From the NCBI GenBank assembly GCA_022865365.1, contig JALHSW010000101.1, forward strand, positions 1 to 36,436: 36,436 nucleotides of DNA. Direction: 5' to 3'. This stretch comes from Acidimicrobiia bacterium (lineage in GTDB: Bacteria > Actinomycetota > Acidimicrobiia > IMCC26256 > PALSA-555). The notes under the pieces were generated by a model. It saw only the letters and a program-made list of their open reading frames with translations. It searched no databases and had not been told where the DNA came from. The position numbers and the translations under genes were made by a program. This document shows positions 9,366-22,939 of the stretch, piece by piece (the stretch's first letter is position 1; every line of letters starts with the position of its first letter).

Positions 9366-10988
9366 ATGCTGCACGAGCTCCACGTCACCGACCTCGGGAT
9401 CGTCGACGACCTGACCGTCCTCGTCGGCCCCGGGCTGACCGCGATCACCGGTGAGACCGGCGCGGGCAAGACGCTGCTCGTCGAAGCGGTCGAGCTGCTG
9501 CTCGGTGGGCGCGCCGACGCGACGCTCGTGCGTCAGGGCGCCGCAGAGGCGCGCGTCGAAGGGCGCTTCGAGGACGCGGGAGGGAACGAGATCGTGCTGG
9601 CCCGGGTCGTCCCGAGTGACGGGCGAAGCCGGGCGTACGTCGATGGTCGTCTGGCGACGGTCGGCGAGCTCGCGGTCGTAGGCGCACGACTCGTGGATCT
9701 CCACGGTCAGCATGCGAGTCAGTCGCTCGTCGCCCCGTCGGTGCAGCGCGCCGCACTCGACCGCTTCGCGGGAGCGGCGGCCCTCGATCCGCTCGCCGAG
9801 CTGCGATCCGCCCGCATCGAGGTCCAAGGACTCGGCGGCGAACTCGCTGCCCTCGGGGGCGACGCAAGGGCGCGCGCACGCGAGATCGACTTGCTCCGCT
9901 TCCAGATCTCGGAGATCGAGGCTGCGGGCATCGAAGACGCGGGGGAGGACGTTGCGCTCGAGGCTGAGGAGGCGCTGCTGGCCGACGCCGTCGCTCATCG
10001 CGACGCGCTGCGCGACGCGTTCGAGGCGATCGAGAGTGACGGCCTCGATGCCGTCGGGACGGCGGTCACGGCGCTCGCCAGCCGTCGACCGTTCGCCAGT
10101 CTCGAGGAACGGCTTCGAGCGGTGCAAGCCGAGCTCGCCGACCTCGAACGTGAGCTACGGCTCATGGCAGAGGACATCGCCGAGGATCCGACGCGCGTGG
10201 AGGAGGTCCGGTCCCGACGGCGACTCCTGCGCGAGCTCGTCCGCAAGTACGGCGAGACCCTGACCGATGTCCTCGCCTTCGCTTCCGAGTCGCGGCGTCG
10301 ACTCGCCGAGCTCGAGAGCTTCGACACTCGCGCCGCTGAGCTCGAGGCCGCCGCGGCCGAGGCCGATACGCGAGCCCGAGCGGCTGCGGCTGCGCTGTCC
10401 GCGGCGCGTCGCGTCGCAGCCCCAGCGCTCGCCGATGCGGTGAGTCGGCATTTCGCCGAGCTCGCGATGCCGGCGGCGCACCTGGAGGTCCAGGTCGAGC
10501 CGGGCCCCGCCACCGACGACGGCGCCGACGAGGTCTTGTACCTGCTCGCGGCGAACCCGGGGGAGCCGGCGCGACCGGTGGCCCGGGCCGCGTCCGGTGG
10601 CGAGCTCGCCCGTGCGATGCTGGCGCTACGCTTGGTGCTCACCGAGGCGCCGCCGACGCTGGTGTTCGACGAGGTCGACGCCGGCATCGGCGGCGAAGCC
10701 GGTACTGCGGTCGGTCGGCACCTCGCCGACCTCGGTGGGCGACACCAGGTCCTGTGCGTGACCCATCTGGCCCAAGTCGCGGCCCACGCCGACGCGCAGC
10801 TGGTCGTCGAGAAGCGCGAGGAGGGCGGGCGAACCGTGGCGACTGCGACACCGGTCGAGGGCGAGACGCGTCTCTCGGAGCTCGCCCGCATGCTCGGCGG
10901 GGTGGACTCCACGACTGCACGCCGTCACGCCGCCGAGCTACGCGAGCATGCCGGCGCTTCGATCGACGCCCGCCGTGTCAGCGGCTGA
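9366..10988 (+). CDS. recN: DNA repair protein RecN
   Basis: Begins MLHELHVTDLGIVDDLTVLVGPGLTAITGETGAGKTLLVEAVELLLGGRAD; ends with the ABC-ATPase signature ASGGELARAMLALRLVL...LVFDEVDAGIGGEAG...HQVLCVTHLAQVAAHAD. Confidence 0.95.
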   Translation: MLHELHVTDLGIVDDLTVLVGPGLTAITGETGAGKTLLVEAVELLLGGRADATLVRQGAAEARVEGRFEDAGGNEIVLARVVPSDGRSRAYVDGRLATVGELAVVGARLVDLHGQHASQSLVAPSVQRAALDRFAGAAALDPLAELRSARIEVQGLGGELAALGGDARARAREIDLLRFQISEIEAAGIEDAGEDVALEAEEALLADAVAHRDALRDAFEAIESDGLDAVGTAVTALASRRPFASLEERLRAVQAELADLERELRLMAEDIAEDPTRVEEVRSRRRLLRELVRKYGETLTDVLAFASESRRRLAELESFDTRAAELEAAAAEADTRARAAAAALSAARRVAAPALADAVSRHFAELAMPAAHLEVQVEPGPATDDGADEVLYLLAANPGEPARPVARAASGGELARAMLALRLVLTEAPPTLVFDEVDAGIGGEAGTAVGRHLADLGGRHQVLCVTHLAQVAAHADAQLVVEKREEGGRTVATATPVEGETRLSELARMLGGVDSTTARRHAAELREHAGASIDARRVSG

Positions 10989-12157
10989 TGCGCCTCCTCC
11001 AGCGTCGCCGTCGGGCGACGAGTCCCGCCGAGATCGTCGCGGTCGCGCGTGTGGGCCGTCGCACCAAGGATCTCGTCAAGCGACTCGAGCCCGGCGAGAT
11101 CGCCATCATCGATCACGAGGACCTCGATCGGGTTGCGGCCGACGGCCTCGTGGAGTCCGGCGTCGCCGCCGTCGTCAACGCGGCGGCATCGGTTTCGGGT
11201 CGATATCCCAACCAGGGACCGATCCGGGTCGTGAAGGCCGGGATCGTGCTCGTTGACCGTGCCGGGTCCGACCTGCTGGACCGCGTGCGTGACGGCGAGA
11301 TGCTGCGCATCCTCGGGGGTGAGGTGTGGCGGGGGGACGAGCTCCTCGCCACCGGGCTGCTGCCCGACGCCGACGAGATCGAAACGGCCATGGAGGACGC
11401 GCGGGCGACCATCGGAGCCGAGCTCGAACGATTCGCAGAGAACACCCTCGACTACATGCGGCGCGAGGCGCAGCCGATGTTCGAGCCGATCGTCGTCCCC
11501 CCGCTCGTCACGAAGTTCCAGGGGCGCCATGCGCTCGTCGTCGTGCGGGGGCACGACTACAAGGACGACCTCAGGGCTCTTCGCCCCTACATCCGCCAGT
11601 ACCGACCGGCGCTGATCGGGGTCGACGGCGGCGCCGACGCCCTGCTCGAGAACGGCTTCAAACCCGACGTGATCATCGGCGACTTCGATTCGGTGTCCGA
11701 GCACGCCCTGCACATCGCGCCTGACCTCGTGCACCACGTCCACCCTGACGGTCGGGCACCCGGACGTGAGGCGCTCCTCGAATGGGGAGTCAAGTACCAC
11801 GAGTTCGTCGCCGAGGGAACGAGCGAGGACGTAGCCATGCTGCTCGCGTGGGAGGCGGGCTCGACGTTGATCGTCGCGGTGGGAACCCATGCGACCATGG
11901 TCGAGTTCCTCGACAAGGGTCGGAGCGGTATGGCGTCGACGTTCCTCACCCGCCTGCGCCTCGGTCCGATGCTCGTCGACGCGAAGGGCGTGAGCCAGCT
12001 CTACGAGGGCCGAGTCCGCCGGCTCGACTGGGTGCTCCTCGTAGGCTCGGCGCTCGTGGTGATGATCGTCGTGGCCGTAGTGTCCGAGCCGATCCGTACG
12101 CTCCTCGATGGGTTCCGGTTCGCGTTGCGCGACCTGTGGTTCTCGATCACGCAGTGA
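10988..12157 (+). CDS. steA: SteA-like putative cytokinetic ring protein
   Basis: MRLLQRRRRATSPAEIVAVARVGRRTKDLVKRLEPGEIAIIDHEDLDRVAADGLVESGVAAVVNAAASVSGRYPNQGP...; C-terminal TM segment; position downstream of recN matches the known recN-steA-steB order. Confidence 0.88.
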   Translation: MRLLQRRRRATSPAEIVAVARVGRRTKDLVKRLEPGEIAIIDHEDLDRVAADGLVESGVAAVVNAAASVSGRYPNQGPIRVVKAGIVLVDRAGSDLLDRVRDGEMLRILGGEVWRGDELLATGLLPDADEIETAMEDARATIGAELERFAENTLDYMRREAQPMFEPIVVPPLVTKFQGRHALVVVRGHDYKDDLRALRPYIRQYRPALIGVDGGADALLENGFKPDVIIGDFDSVSEHALHIAPDLVHHVHPDGRAPGREALLEWGVKYHEFVAEGTSEDVAMLLAWEAGSTLIVAVGTHATMVEFLDKGRSGMASTFLTRLRLGPMLVDAKGVSQLYEGRVRRLDWVLLVGSALVVMIVVAVVSEPIRTLLDGFRFALRDLWFSITQ

Positions 12158-12167
12158 CTCGCCTCAC

Positions 12168-13106
12168 ATGATCAACTTTCGCTTCCACCTCGTCTCTCTC
12201 GTCGCCGTCTTCCTCGCGCTCGCGGTCGGGGTGGTGATGTGATACGGCATCCTCGGACAGCCCACCGTGTCGGGGCTACAGAGCCGCATCGACACGGTCG
12301 AGGCGAACGCGGAGGTTCGCCGGCAGGAGAACGAGCAGCTCCAGGCCGACCTCGATCGGGCCGACGCCGCGCTCGACGCGAGCTCCCCGTTCTCGGTGAC
12401 CGACCGTCTGACGGACGTGTCGACAGTGGTCGTGGCTGTTCGCGACGTGGGTGACGATGCAGTGCAGCGGGTCGTCGCCCTGGCCCGGCGTGCCGGGTCT
12501 ACCGCTCCGGGCGTCGTGTGGCTCGAGAGCAAGCTGTCGCTGCAGTCCAAAGACGACGCGAAGACGCTCGCGAGCGTGCTCGGCCTCCCGGCGTCGACGA
12601 AGCGAGCCGCGCTGCGGGCTGAGGCCTGGACGACGCTGGCCAGCCGTCTCGCCGTCGGCGCCGGTGGGGCAGAGCCGGATCCCTTCGGCGCGCTCGCCGA
12701 CGCGGGCTTCGTATCAGTCGAGGGCGCGGGTGGAACGGAACCGAGTCTCGCCGACATGGGCGGGAGTGGCACGAGGGTCGTTCTCGCCGTCGGCCAGAGC
12801 GGGGGAGTGCAGGCGGGCCTCGTCGTCGGCAGCTTCGCAACCGCAGCGGTCCAGGCGAGCATTCCGCTCGTCGTGGGCGAGGTGTTCGCCGAGCAGTCCG
12901 GCGGAGGCGAACGCGGCGACGCACTCTCGCCGATCCTCGACGACGACACGCTCGCCGCCAGGGTCACGACGGTCGACGATCTCGAGTGGAGCGCCGGTGG
13001 GGTCGCCGCGATCCTCGGTCTCGCTGATCTCGGACGCGGCGTCGTGGGCCACTACGGCTACGGGAACGGTGCCGACCGGCTGCTCCCGGAGTGGTCTCAG
13101 CCGTGA
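12168..13106 (+). pseudogene. SteB/MctB-like (copper transporter family) membrane protein interrupted by in-frame TGA at 12240-12242
   Basis: ATG 12168 gives MINFRFHLVSLVAVFLALAVGVVM*, then in the same frame YGILGQPTVSGLQSRIDTVEANAEVRRQ...GHYGYGNGADRLLPEWSQP to 13106. The ORF track shows only the downstream part (12267-13106). Confidence 0.75.
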
Positions 13107-14728
13107 CCGCGGCCGACGCCGGCAAGGCTTCGGTCACGCGCGCCGCGGCGCACATGGGCGTCGCGACCGCCGCATCCCGCACCGTCGGGTTCGCTCGCAT
13201 CCTCGTCGTCGCCGGCGTCCTCGGGACCACCTTTCTCGGCAACGCCTACCAGTCGTCGAACGCGGTCTCGAACGTGCTCTTCGAGCTCCTCGCCGCCGGC
13301 GCGCTCTCAGCCGTCCTGGTTCCGACGTTCGTAGCGCACCTCGATCGAGGCGACCAGGCCGAGACCGAACGCCTCGCCGGCCGGGTCCTCGGGATCGCGC
13401 TGGTCGCGCTCGGCGTCGTTGCCGTGGTCGGGATCCTGGCGGCCCCGCTGATCGCCGATGTGCTCACGTCGGGTGTGTCGAATCCCCACATCGCGGCCCA
13501 GCAACGTGACCTGTCGACATTCCTGCTCCGGTTCGTCATCCCCCAGATCCTGCTGTACGCGATCGGAGCAGTCGCGGTCGCGGTGCTGTACGCGAAGCGG
13601 CGTCTCGCGGTCACCGCGATGGCGCCCATCGGGCTCACCGTCGTTGTCGTCGTCGCGATGGGGCTGTTCCGGCTCGTCGCCGGACCCGATCCCGGCCTCG
13701 ACCTGACCCTCGGTGAGCGGCTGATCCTCGCACTCGGCGCGACCTTCGGCGTGATCGCGTTCGTCGCCATCCCGACTGTGGCGCTCTGGCGGACGGGTTT
13801 CCACCTCGTCCCGCGACTCGGGCGCCGCGACGCTGCGGTGGGACACGTGCTCCGGCTCTCGGGCTGGGCGGTGTTCCAGCACTCGATGATCGGGCTGCTG
13901 CTCCTCGCGGCGATCGTCGTGGGGAACACGGTCGAGGGCGGGACCGTCGCGTACCAGGTCGCCTGGGTGTTCTTCCTCGCGCCGTACGCCATCCTCGCCC
14001 AACCGGTCCACACGGCGATCCTGCCGGATCTGTCGCGCCAGGCTGACGATCCCGAGCACTTCACCGTGTCGCTTCGGTGGGCGCTGGACTCGATGGCCGT
14101 GCTGGTGATCCCGGTGTCTGGCGCCCTGGTCGCCCTCGCCCTGCCGATCATGCAGGTCGCCGCGTTCGGGCAGGCGACGAAGGCCGGCGGCGTGGGGCTC
14201 CTCGCCGCCGCGCTCGCGTCGCTGGCGCTCGGCCTCTACACGTACTGTGCGTTCCTGCTGTTCGCGCGCGCCTACTACGCACTGGGTGACAGCCGCACCC
14301 CGGCCGTGGTCGCGCTCGTGTCGGCCGTCGCCGGGATCGCCGTGATGGTGGCCGGCGAGGCGTTCACGTCCGGTCGCCAGACGGTCGCGTTCATCGGCTT
14401 CGGACACTCGGCCGCGTACGCCGTGGGTGCCGTCGTGCTGTGGGTCGGCCTCGCCCGGCGGACCGGCCATCTGATCGTGCCGCGGTCCCTCGGACGCTCC
14501 GTGGTGGTCGCGGTCCCGCTCGCGCTCGGCGCGTGGGTGCTGTTCCAGGTCGTGGATCCGAACGGGCGCGTCGCCACTCTGCTGATGCTCGGCGGCGTCA
14601 CCCTGGTCGGCGGCCTCGCGTACGTGCTCGGGCTCCGAGCCCTCGGCGGCGTGCCGAGCCTGCACCCGGTGCCACCGTCCCGTGCGGCGAACCCGAATCA
14701 GGTCCTGCCGACCGAGGCGTCGCCGTGA
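13103..14728 (+). CDS. murJ: MurJ/MviN family lipid II flippase
   Basis: Multi-TM protein: RTVGFARILVVAGVLGTTFLGNAYQSSNAVSNVLFELLAAGALSAVLVPTFV; YQVAWVFFLAPYAILAQPVHTAILPDLSRQ; FARAYYALGDSRTPAVVALV. GTGA overlap with the preceding gene; 13091 is an alternative start. Confidence 0.92.
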   Translation: MTAADAGKASVTRAAAHMGVATAASRTVGFARILVVAGVLGTTFLGNAYQSSNAVSNVLFELLAAGALSAVLVPTFVAHLDRGDQAETERLAGRVLGIALVALGVVAVVGILAAPLIADVLTSGVSNPHIAAQQRDLSTFLLRFVIPQILLYAIGAVAVAVLYAKRRLAVTAMAPIGLTVVVVVAMGLFRLVAGPDPGLDLTLGERLILALGATFGVIAFVAIPTVALWRTGFHLVPRLGRRDAAVGHVLRLSGWAVFQHSMIGLLLLAAIVVGNTVEGGTVAYQVAWVFFLAPYAILAQPVHTAILPDLSRQADDPEHFTVSLRWALDSMAVLVIPVSGALVALALPIMQVAAFGQATKAGGVGLLAAALASLALGLYTYCAFLLFARAYYALGDSRTPAVVALVSAVAGIAVMVAGEAFTSGRQTVAFIGFGHSAAYAVGAVVLWVGLARRTGHLIVPRSLGRSVVVAVPLALGAWVLFQVVDPNGRVATLLMLGGVTLVGGLAYVLGLRALGGVPSLHPVPPSRAANPNQVLPTEASP

Positions 14729-14817
14729 GGCCAGACGAGCAGGTGGCGGGCAAGCAGGTGGCGGGCAAGCAGGTGGCCGGCAAGCAGGACAGGATGAGTG
14801 CGATGTCGACATGTTGA
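14725..14817 (+). CDS. Candidate 30-codon small ORF with (QVAGK)x3 repeat
   Basis: GTG at 14725 overlaps the murJ TGA (gtga); translation VRPDEQVAGKQVAGKQVAGKQDRMSAMSTC*; its TGA (14815-14817) overlaps the ATG (14811) of the next gene (atgttga). Confidence 0.3.
   Translation: MRPDEQVAGKQVAGKQVAGKQDRMSAMSTC
14740..14788 (+). repeat. 15-bp tandem repeat, about 3.3 copies
   Basis: caggtggcgggcaag / caggtggcgggcaag / caggtggccggcaag / cagg. Confidence 0.9.
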
Positions 14818-17162
14818 AGCTCGGCAGGACCGTCGCAGTCGGGATCGCGTCTTCTGTGATCGTGACGGTCCTCCTTGTTGGCAACTTCGCCGCGCCTGCA
14901 CATGCCAGCGACGCACGATCCGTTCGTCGGGTGTTCGTGTTCTCCCTTCCGCACGTCTCGTGGGAAGACCTCGAGAAGTTCTCGGACGAGGTGCCGAACC
15001 TGAACCGGTTCCTGGGACGTGCCGCCATAGCCGGGCTCACGACGCGCGCCGACCAGCGTTCCACGAAGCTGGCCGATGGCTACTTGACACTCGGCACGGG
15101 CACGCGCACCGTCGGTGATCCCGCGACCGACGGAGACGCTCTGGGAGTCGACGAACCCTTCGGCCGCGACTCCGCCGGCCAGGTCTTTCGCCAACGCACT
15201 GGCCGCGAGGTGCGTCACGGAATCGTCGCGCTCGCGATGCCGCGTGTCGTCGAGGCCAACGACGCTCTGCTCTATGACGCAGAGCCGGGCGCGTTGGCAG
15301 TGGCGCTACGCGACGCGGGCATCGATCGAGCCGTGGTCGCGAACGCCGACGGACGCCAGCCCGACTCGCCGCCGAGTCCGAGTGTCTCGAGCTTGCGCCG
15401 ACAGGCTGCGCTCGCACTCGTCGACCCGCGGGGACGGGTTCCCGCAGGTCGCGTCGACGAGTCGATCCTCGAAGCCGACCCGACGGCCCCCTACGGGCTG
15501 CGCCTCGACGCAGACGCGACGGTCGGGGCGTTCCGGCGTGAGTGGCATGACCGGACCGTCGTGCTCGTCGAAGGGTCTGACCTCGTACGAGCCGACGCGT
15601 ATCGGCCGTTCTCGACACCGATTCACCGTGACATCCAGCTCCGCCAGGCCCTGCGATCGACCGACAGGCTCTTCGGGCGGCTCCTGCGTGAGGTCGACAC
15701 CGTGCGCGACGCTGTCCTCGTGGTCGGACCGACACATCCGACCCGTGCCATCTCGCTGACGGTGCTCGGCCTGCAGGGCCCGGGGATCCAGCCTGGCCTC
15801 TTGCGGTCGGGGACCACGCGGCGGTCCGGCTTCGTACAGCTGATCGACGTCGCGCCCACGATCCTCGACCTGCTCGACGTGCCCCGCCCGACGTCGATGG
15901 AGGGGCGCCCGGCCGAGGTCGGGGCAACCGGAGGATCGCCGGCGGAACGGCGCGATCTGATCGTCCACGCCGACGGAGCCGCCCAGTTCAGGGACAGGAT
16001 CGTCGGCCCGGTGCAGGTCGCGTTCGTCGTCCTCGCGGGAATGCTCGTCGCAGGGGCCATCCTCGTACTCGGGCGCCCGCGTCCCCGGCGGTGGCGAGTG
16101 TGGCTCGGGACCTTCGGGCTCTGCGTCCTCGGCTTCACTCCCGCGGTGTTCCTCGCGCGCCTTGTTCCGCTCCATGAGGTCGGTGTGGTCGCGTACTGGA
16201 CGTTCCTGGTGGTGGTGGCGGCAGCGCTGGGCACGATCTACCGCCGCATCGGCCGACACCGACCACTCGACGGTCTCCTCGCGGCATTCCTCGTCCCCGT
16301 CGGGTTGCTGCTGGTCGATGTGCTCATCGGAACGCCGCTCCAGTTCAACAGCGCGCTGGGGTACTCACCGACGGTCGCGGGGCGTTTCACGGGGTTCAGC
16401 AACCCGGCGTACGCGATCGTCGCGGCGAGCGCGGTCCTGGCGGCGCCGCTGATCGCACGGCGGATCGGCGGGCGGCGCGGCGCGTGGATCAGCGTGGCCT
16501 TCCTCGGCATGGTCATCGTCGTCGACGGGGTGCCGTTCTGGGGCGCCGACGTCGGGGGCATCCTGTCGATGGTGCCGGCGTTCGCCGTGACCTCACTGCT
16601 GCTCCTCGGGTGGCGGGTGCGCTGGAAGACGGTGGCATGGTCCGTGGTCGGGCTCGTCGTCGCGGTGGCAGGCTTCACCGCGCTCGACATGGCGCGCCCA
16701 CCCGAGCGCCGCACCCACCTGGGACGGCTCGTCGAACGAGTCAACGATCGTGGCATCGGCGACCTCGTGGTCGTGCTGCAGCGCAAGCTCGGCGACAACC
16801 TCGGTTCGCTGAGAACCTCCATCTGGGGTCTCGTGCTGCCGATCACGCTGGTACTGGTCTACTGGTTGATCAAGCGGGCGCCGGCCCGCCTCCGTGCCGT
16901 CGACGCCGCGGTGCCCGAGGGCCGCATCGGAGGGATCGGGCTGGCCATCGTTGCGGTGCTCGGCTACGCGCTGAACGATTCAGGTGTCGCGATCCCTGGC
17001 GTGATGCTCGTCATCGCGATCGCCGCGTTCGTGTGGCTCCTGGTTCGCTTCGAACCCGGCGACCGGCCTGATGACGGCGAGCGACCTGACGAGGATCAGG
17101 ACGCCCTGCGCGCCGAGCCGCCCGCCGTCGAGTCGGTCACGACCGCGGCCGCCCGGTCGTGA
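14811..17162 (+). CDS. Membrane protein with N-terminal extracytoplasmic alkaline-phosphatase/sulfatase-like domain and multi-TM C-terminus
   Basis: Signal-like MLKLGRTVAVGIASSVIVTVLLVGNFAAPAHA; then RRVFVFSLPHVSWEDLEKFSDEVPNLNRFLGRAAIAGLTTR...TLGTGTR...VLVVGPTHPT...VQLIDVAPTILDLLDVPRPTSMEGRP (alkaline-phosphatase-superfamily-like), followed by many hydrophobic segments. Confidence 0.7.
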   Translation: MLKLGRTVAVGIASSVIVTVLLVGNFAAPAHASDARSVRRVFVFSLPHVSWEDLEKFSDEVPNLNRFLGRAAIAGLTTRADQRSTKLADGYLTLGTGTRTVGDPATDGDALGVDEPFGRDSAGQVFRQRTGREVRHGIVALAMPRVVEANDALLYDAEPGALAVALRDAGIDRAVVANADGRQPDSPPSPSVSSLRRQAALALVDPRGRVPAGRVDESILEADPTAPYGLRLDADATVGAFRREWHDRTVVLVEGSDLVRADAYRPFSTPIHRDIQLRQALRSTDRLFGRLLREVDTVRDAVLVVGPTHPTRAISLTVLGLQGPGIQPGLLRSGTTRRSGFVQLIDVAPTILDLLDVPRPTSMEGRPAEVGATGGSPAERRDLIVHADGAAQFRDRIVGPVQVAFVVLAGMLVAGAILVLGRPRPRRWRVWLGTFGLCVLGFTPAVFLARLVPLHEVGVVAYWTFLVVVAAALGTIYRRIGRHRPLDGLLAAFLVPVGLLLVDVLIGTPLQFNSALGYSPTVAGRFTGFSNPAYAIVAASAVLAAPLIARRIGGRRGAWISVAFLGMVIVVDGVPFWGADVGGILSMVPAFAVTSLLLLGWRVRWKTVAWSVVGLVVAVAGFTALDMARPPERRTHLGRLVERVNDRGIGDLVVVLQRKLGDNLGSLRTSIWGLVLPITLVLVYWLIKRAPARLRAVDAAVPEGRIGGIGLAIVAVLGYALNDSGVAIPGVMLVIAIAAFVWLLVRFEPGDRPDDGERPDEDQDALRAEPPAVESVTTAAARS

Positions 17163-18042
17163 CCGTCGTCCTCGGCCTTGTGGTCGGGGCGCTCACGGTG
17201 CTCCTGCTGCGGTTGGGCGCTCGGGGGATGCTGCGAGCGCCGGCGCTCACCCGCCCGAACTACCGCAACCACCTCTTGCCGACCGGTGGGGGCGTGCTCA
17301 TCGTGATGGCGGTCCTGGTCATCGAGGCGAGCCGAGCCGTGCTCGGCGCGATGGGTATCGGTGACGAACCCGGCCTCACCGTCCAGCGCAGCGAGGTCCT
17401 GTTCGCGGTGGTCGCGTTCGGCCTCCTCGGACTCGTCGATGATCTGCTCGGCGACGGATCCACCCGGGGGTTCAGGGGCCACGTCCGGGCCCTCCTTCAC
17501 GGCGAGATCACCACCGGGTTCCTGAAGCTCTTCGGTGGAGCCGCCGTCGCCATCGTGCTCGTCGCCACCCCCGGCTTCGCGACCGGACGCCGGCTGATCA
17601 TCGATGCGGTGCTCATCGCGCTTGCTGCGAACCTCGGGAACCTGCTCGACCGCGCACCCGGGCGCACGATCAAGGCGGCGATGATCGCCTACGTCCCGCT
17701 CGCGATCGTGCTGGGTGATGGCGCGGTCGGCGTGGCGGTCGCACCGGCGATGGGGGCGGCCTTCGGGCTCCTCCCGGCGGATCTGCGCGAAGAGCTCATG
17801 CTCGGCGACGCGGGCGCGAACGTGATCGGTGCGGTCCTCGGGCTCGGCGTCGTGCTCGGTCGAGGCGAGGTGACCCGCACCACTGCGCTGATCCTGCTCG
17901 TCGGCGCGAACGTCGCGGCCGAAGTGGTGTCGTTCAGCTCGATCATCGATCGGGTCCCGCCCTTGCGGTGGCTCGACCGCCTCGGCCAACGGCCTGAGCG
18001 GCGCAACGGCCCCGAGAGCCGGGGTGAGGGTGAGCAGCCGGA

Positions 18043-18070
<28 letters not shown>
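17159..18070 (+). CDS. MraY/WecA-like (polyprenyl-phosphate sugar-1-P transferase family) membrane protein
   Basis: Multi-TM; LPTGGGVLIV, GLLGLVDDLLGDGSTRGFRGHV, AANLGNLLDRAPGRTIKA, REELMLGDAGANVIGAVLGLG correspond to MraY/WecA family motifs. Confidence 0.75.
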
Positions 18071-21958
<3,888 letters not shown>

Positions 21959-21966
<8 letters not shown>

Positions 21967-22906
21967 TCGCCTCGAAGCGGTGCTCTCCGAGCACGCGACG
22001 TGGCTCGCGGTCGAACGGGGTCTACGCCCCAACACGCTCTCGGCCTACCGCCGTGACCTCCGCGCCTACGAGAGTTTCCTACGCTCCCGCGGCGTCGATG
22101 ACCCCGCGGCGATCGACGAGTCGTACGTGCGCGACTACATGGCGGCGCGGTCCGCTGCGGTCGACGACGGGCCGCCGCCCGCACCGGCGACGGTGGCGCG
22201 TGCCCTCGTTGCGGTGCGCTCGTTCCATCGGTTCTGCGTCGATGAAGCGTTCGTGTCGACCGACCCGAGCGAAGACGTGCACGCGCCGAGGGTGCCGCTC
22301 GGAATTCCCAAGGCGCTGAGCGAGGCCGACGTGAGCGCGTTGCTCGCGAGCGTGACCGGTGGGGACCCTCGCGCCCTGCGCGACCAGGCGATCCTCGAAG
22401 CCCTGTACGCGGGTGGTGTGCGGATCACAGAGCTGGTCGGACTCAATCGTGCCGATCTCGACCTCGAGGGCGGTCTCGTGCGCGTGTTCGGCAAGGGAGC
22501 GAAGGAGCGCATCGTGCCCATCGGGCGTCCGGCACGCGCGGCCATCGCCACCTACCTCGACGCCGGAAGGCCCGAGCTGCTCGCGAGGGCCCGTGCCGGG
22601 CCGCGCGCCGGCGACGCCGTGTTCCTCAACGCCCGAGGCGGTCGCCTCACCCGCCAGGGCTGCTGGGGGATCGTGCAGGCCGCAGGGACACGCGCGGGGC
22701 TGGGCGATCGGGTCCACCCGCACGTCTTGCGCCACTCGTGCGCAACCCACCTCCTCGACCATGGCGCCGACATCCGCGTTGTCCAGGAAGTGCTCGGGCA
22801 CGCGAGCGTGTCGACGACCCAGGTGTACACGAAGGTCTCGGCGAAGCGTCTGCGGGCGGTCTACGAGGCTGCCCACCCGCGGGCTCGCACGATCCCGATC
22901 GCCTGA
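21959..22906 (+). CDS. xerD: Tyrosine recombinase XerD
   Basis: ALYAGGVRITELVGLNRADLDLEGGLVRVFGKGAKERIVPIG; HVLRHSCATHLLDHGADIRVVQEVLGHASVSTTQVYTKV (R-H-R-H-Y catalytic set). Confidence 0.93.
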
Positions 22907-22927
22907 GGAATCGCCGCCCCCCGGCGG

Positions 22928-22933
22928 TAGCAT
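22928..22933 (+). promoter_or_regulatory. -10-like TAGCAT, 6 nt from the DksA-like ATG
   Basis: TAGCAT-tgggtc-ATG. Confidence 0.4.
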
Positions 22934-22939
22934 TGGGTC

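Noticed and set aside
12240-12242. UGA recoded as selenocysteine or glycine genome-wide
   Set aside because: Several confident genes (korA, korB, nadK, recN, steA, murJ) terminate at TGA, and no convincing SECIS-like hairpin was apparent downstream by eye.
14740-14788. CRISPR-like array
   Set aside because: Direct repeats have no spacers and are only 15 bp; a simple tandem repeat.
13307-15064. 585-aa minus-strand ORF across murJ
   Set aside because: Hydrophilic antisense reading of a TM protein gene; no supporting motif.
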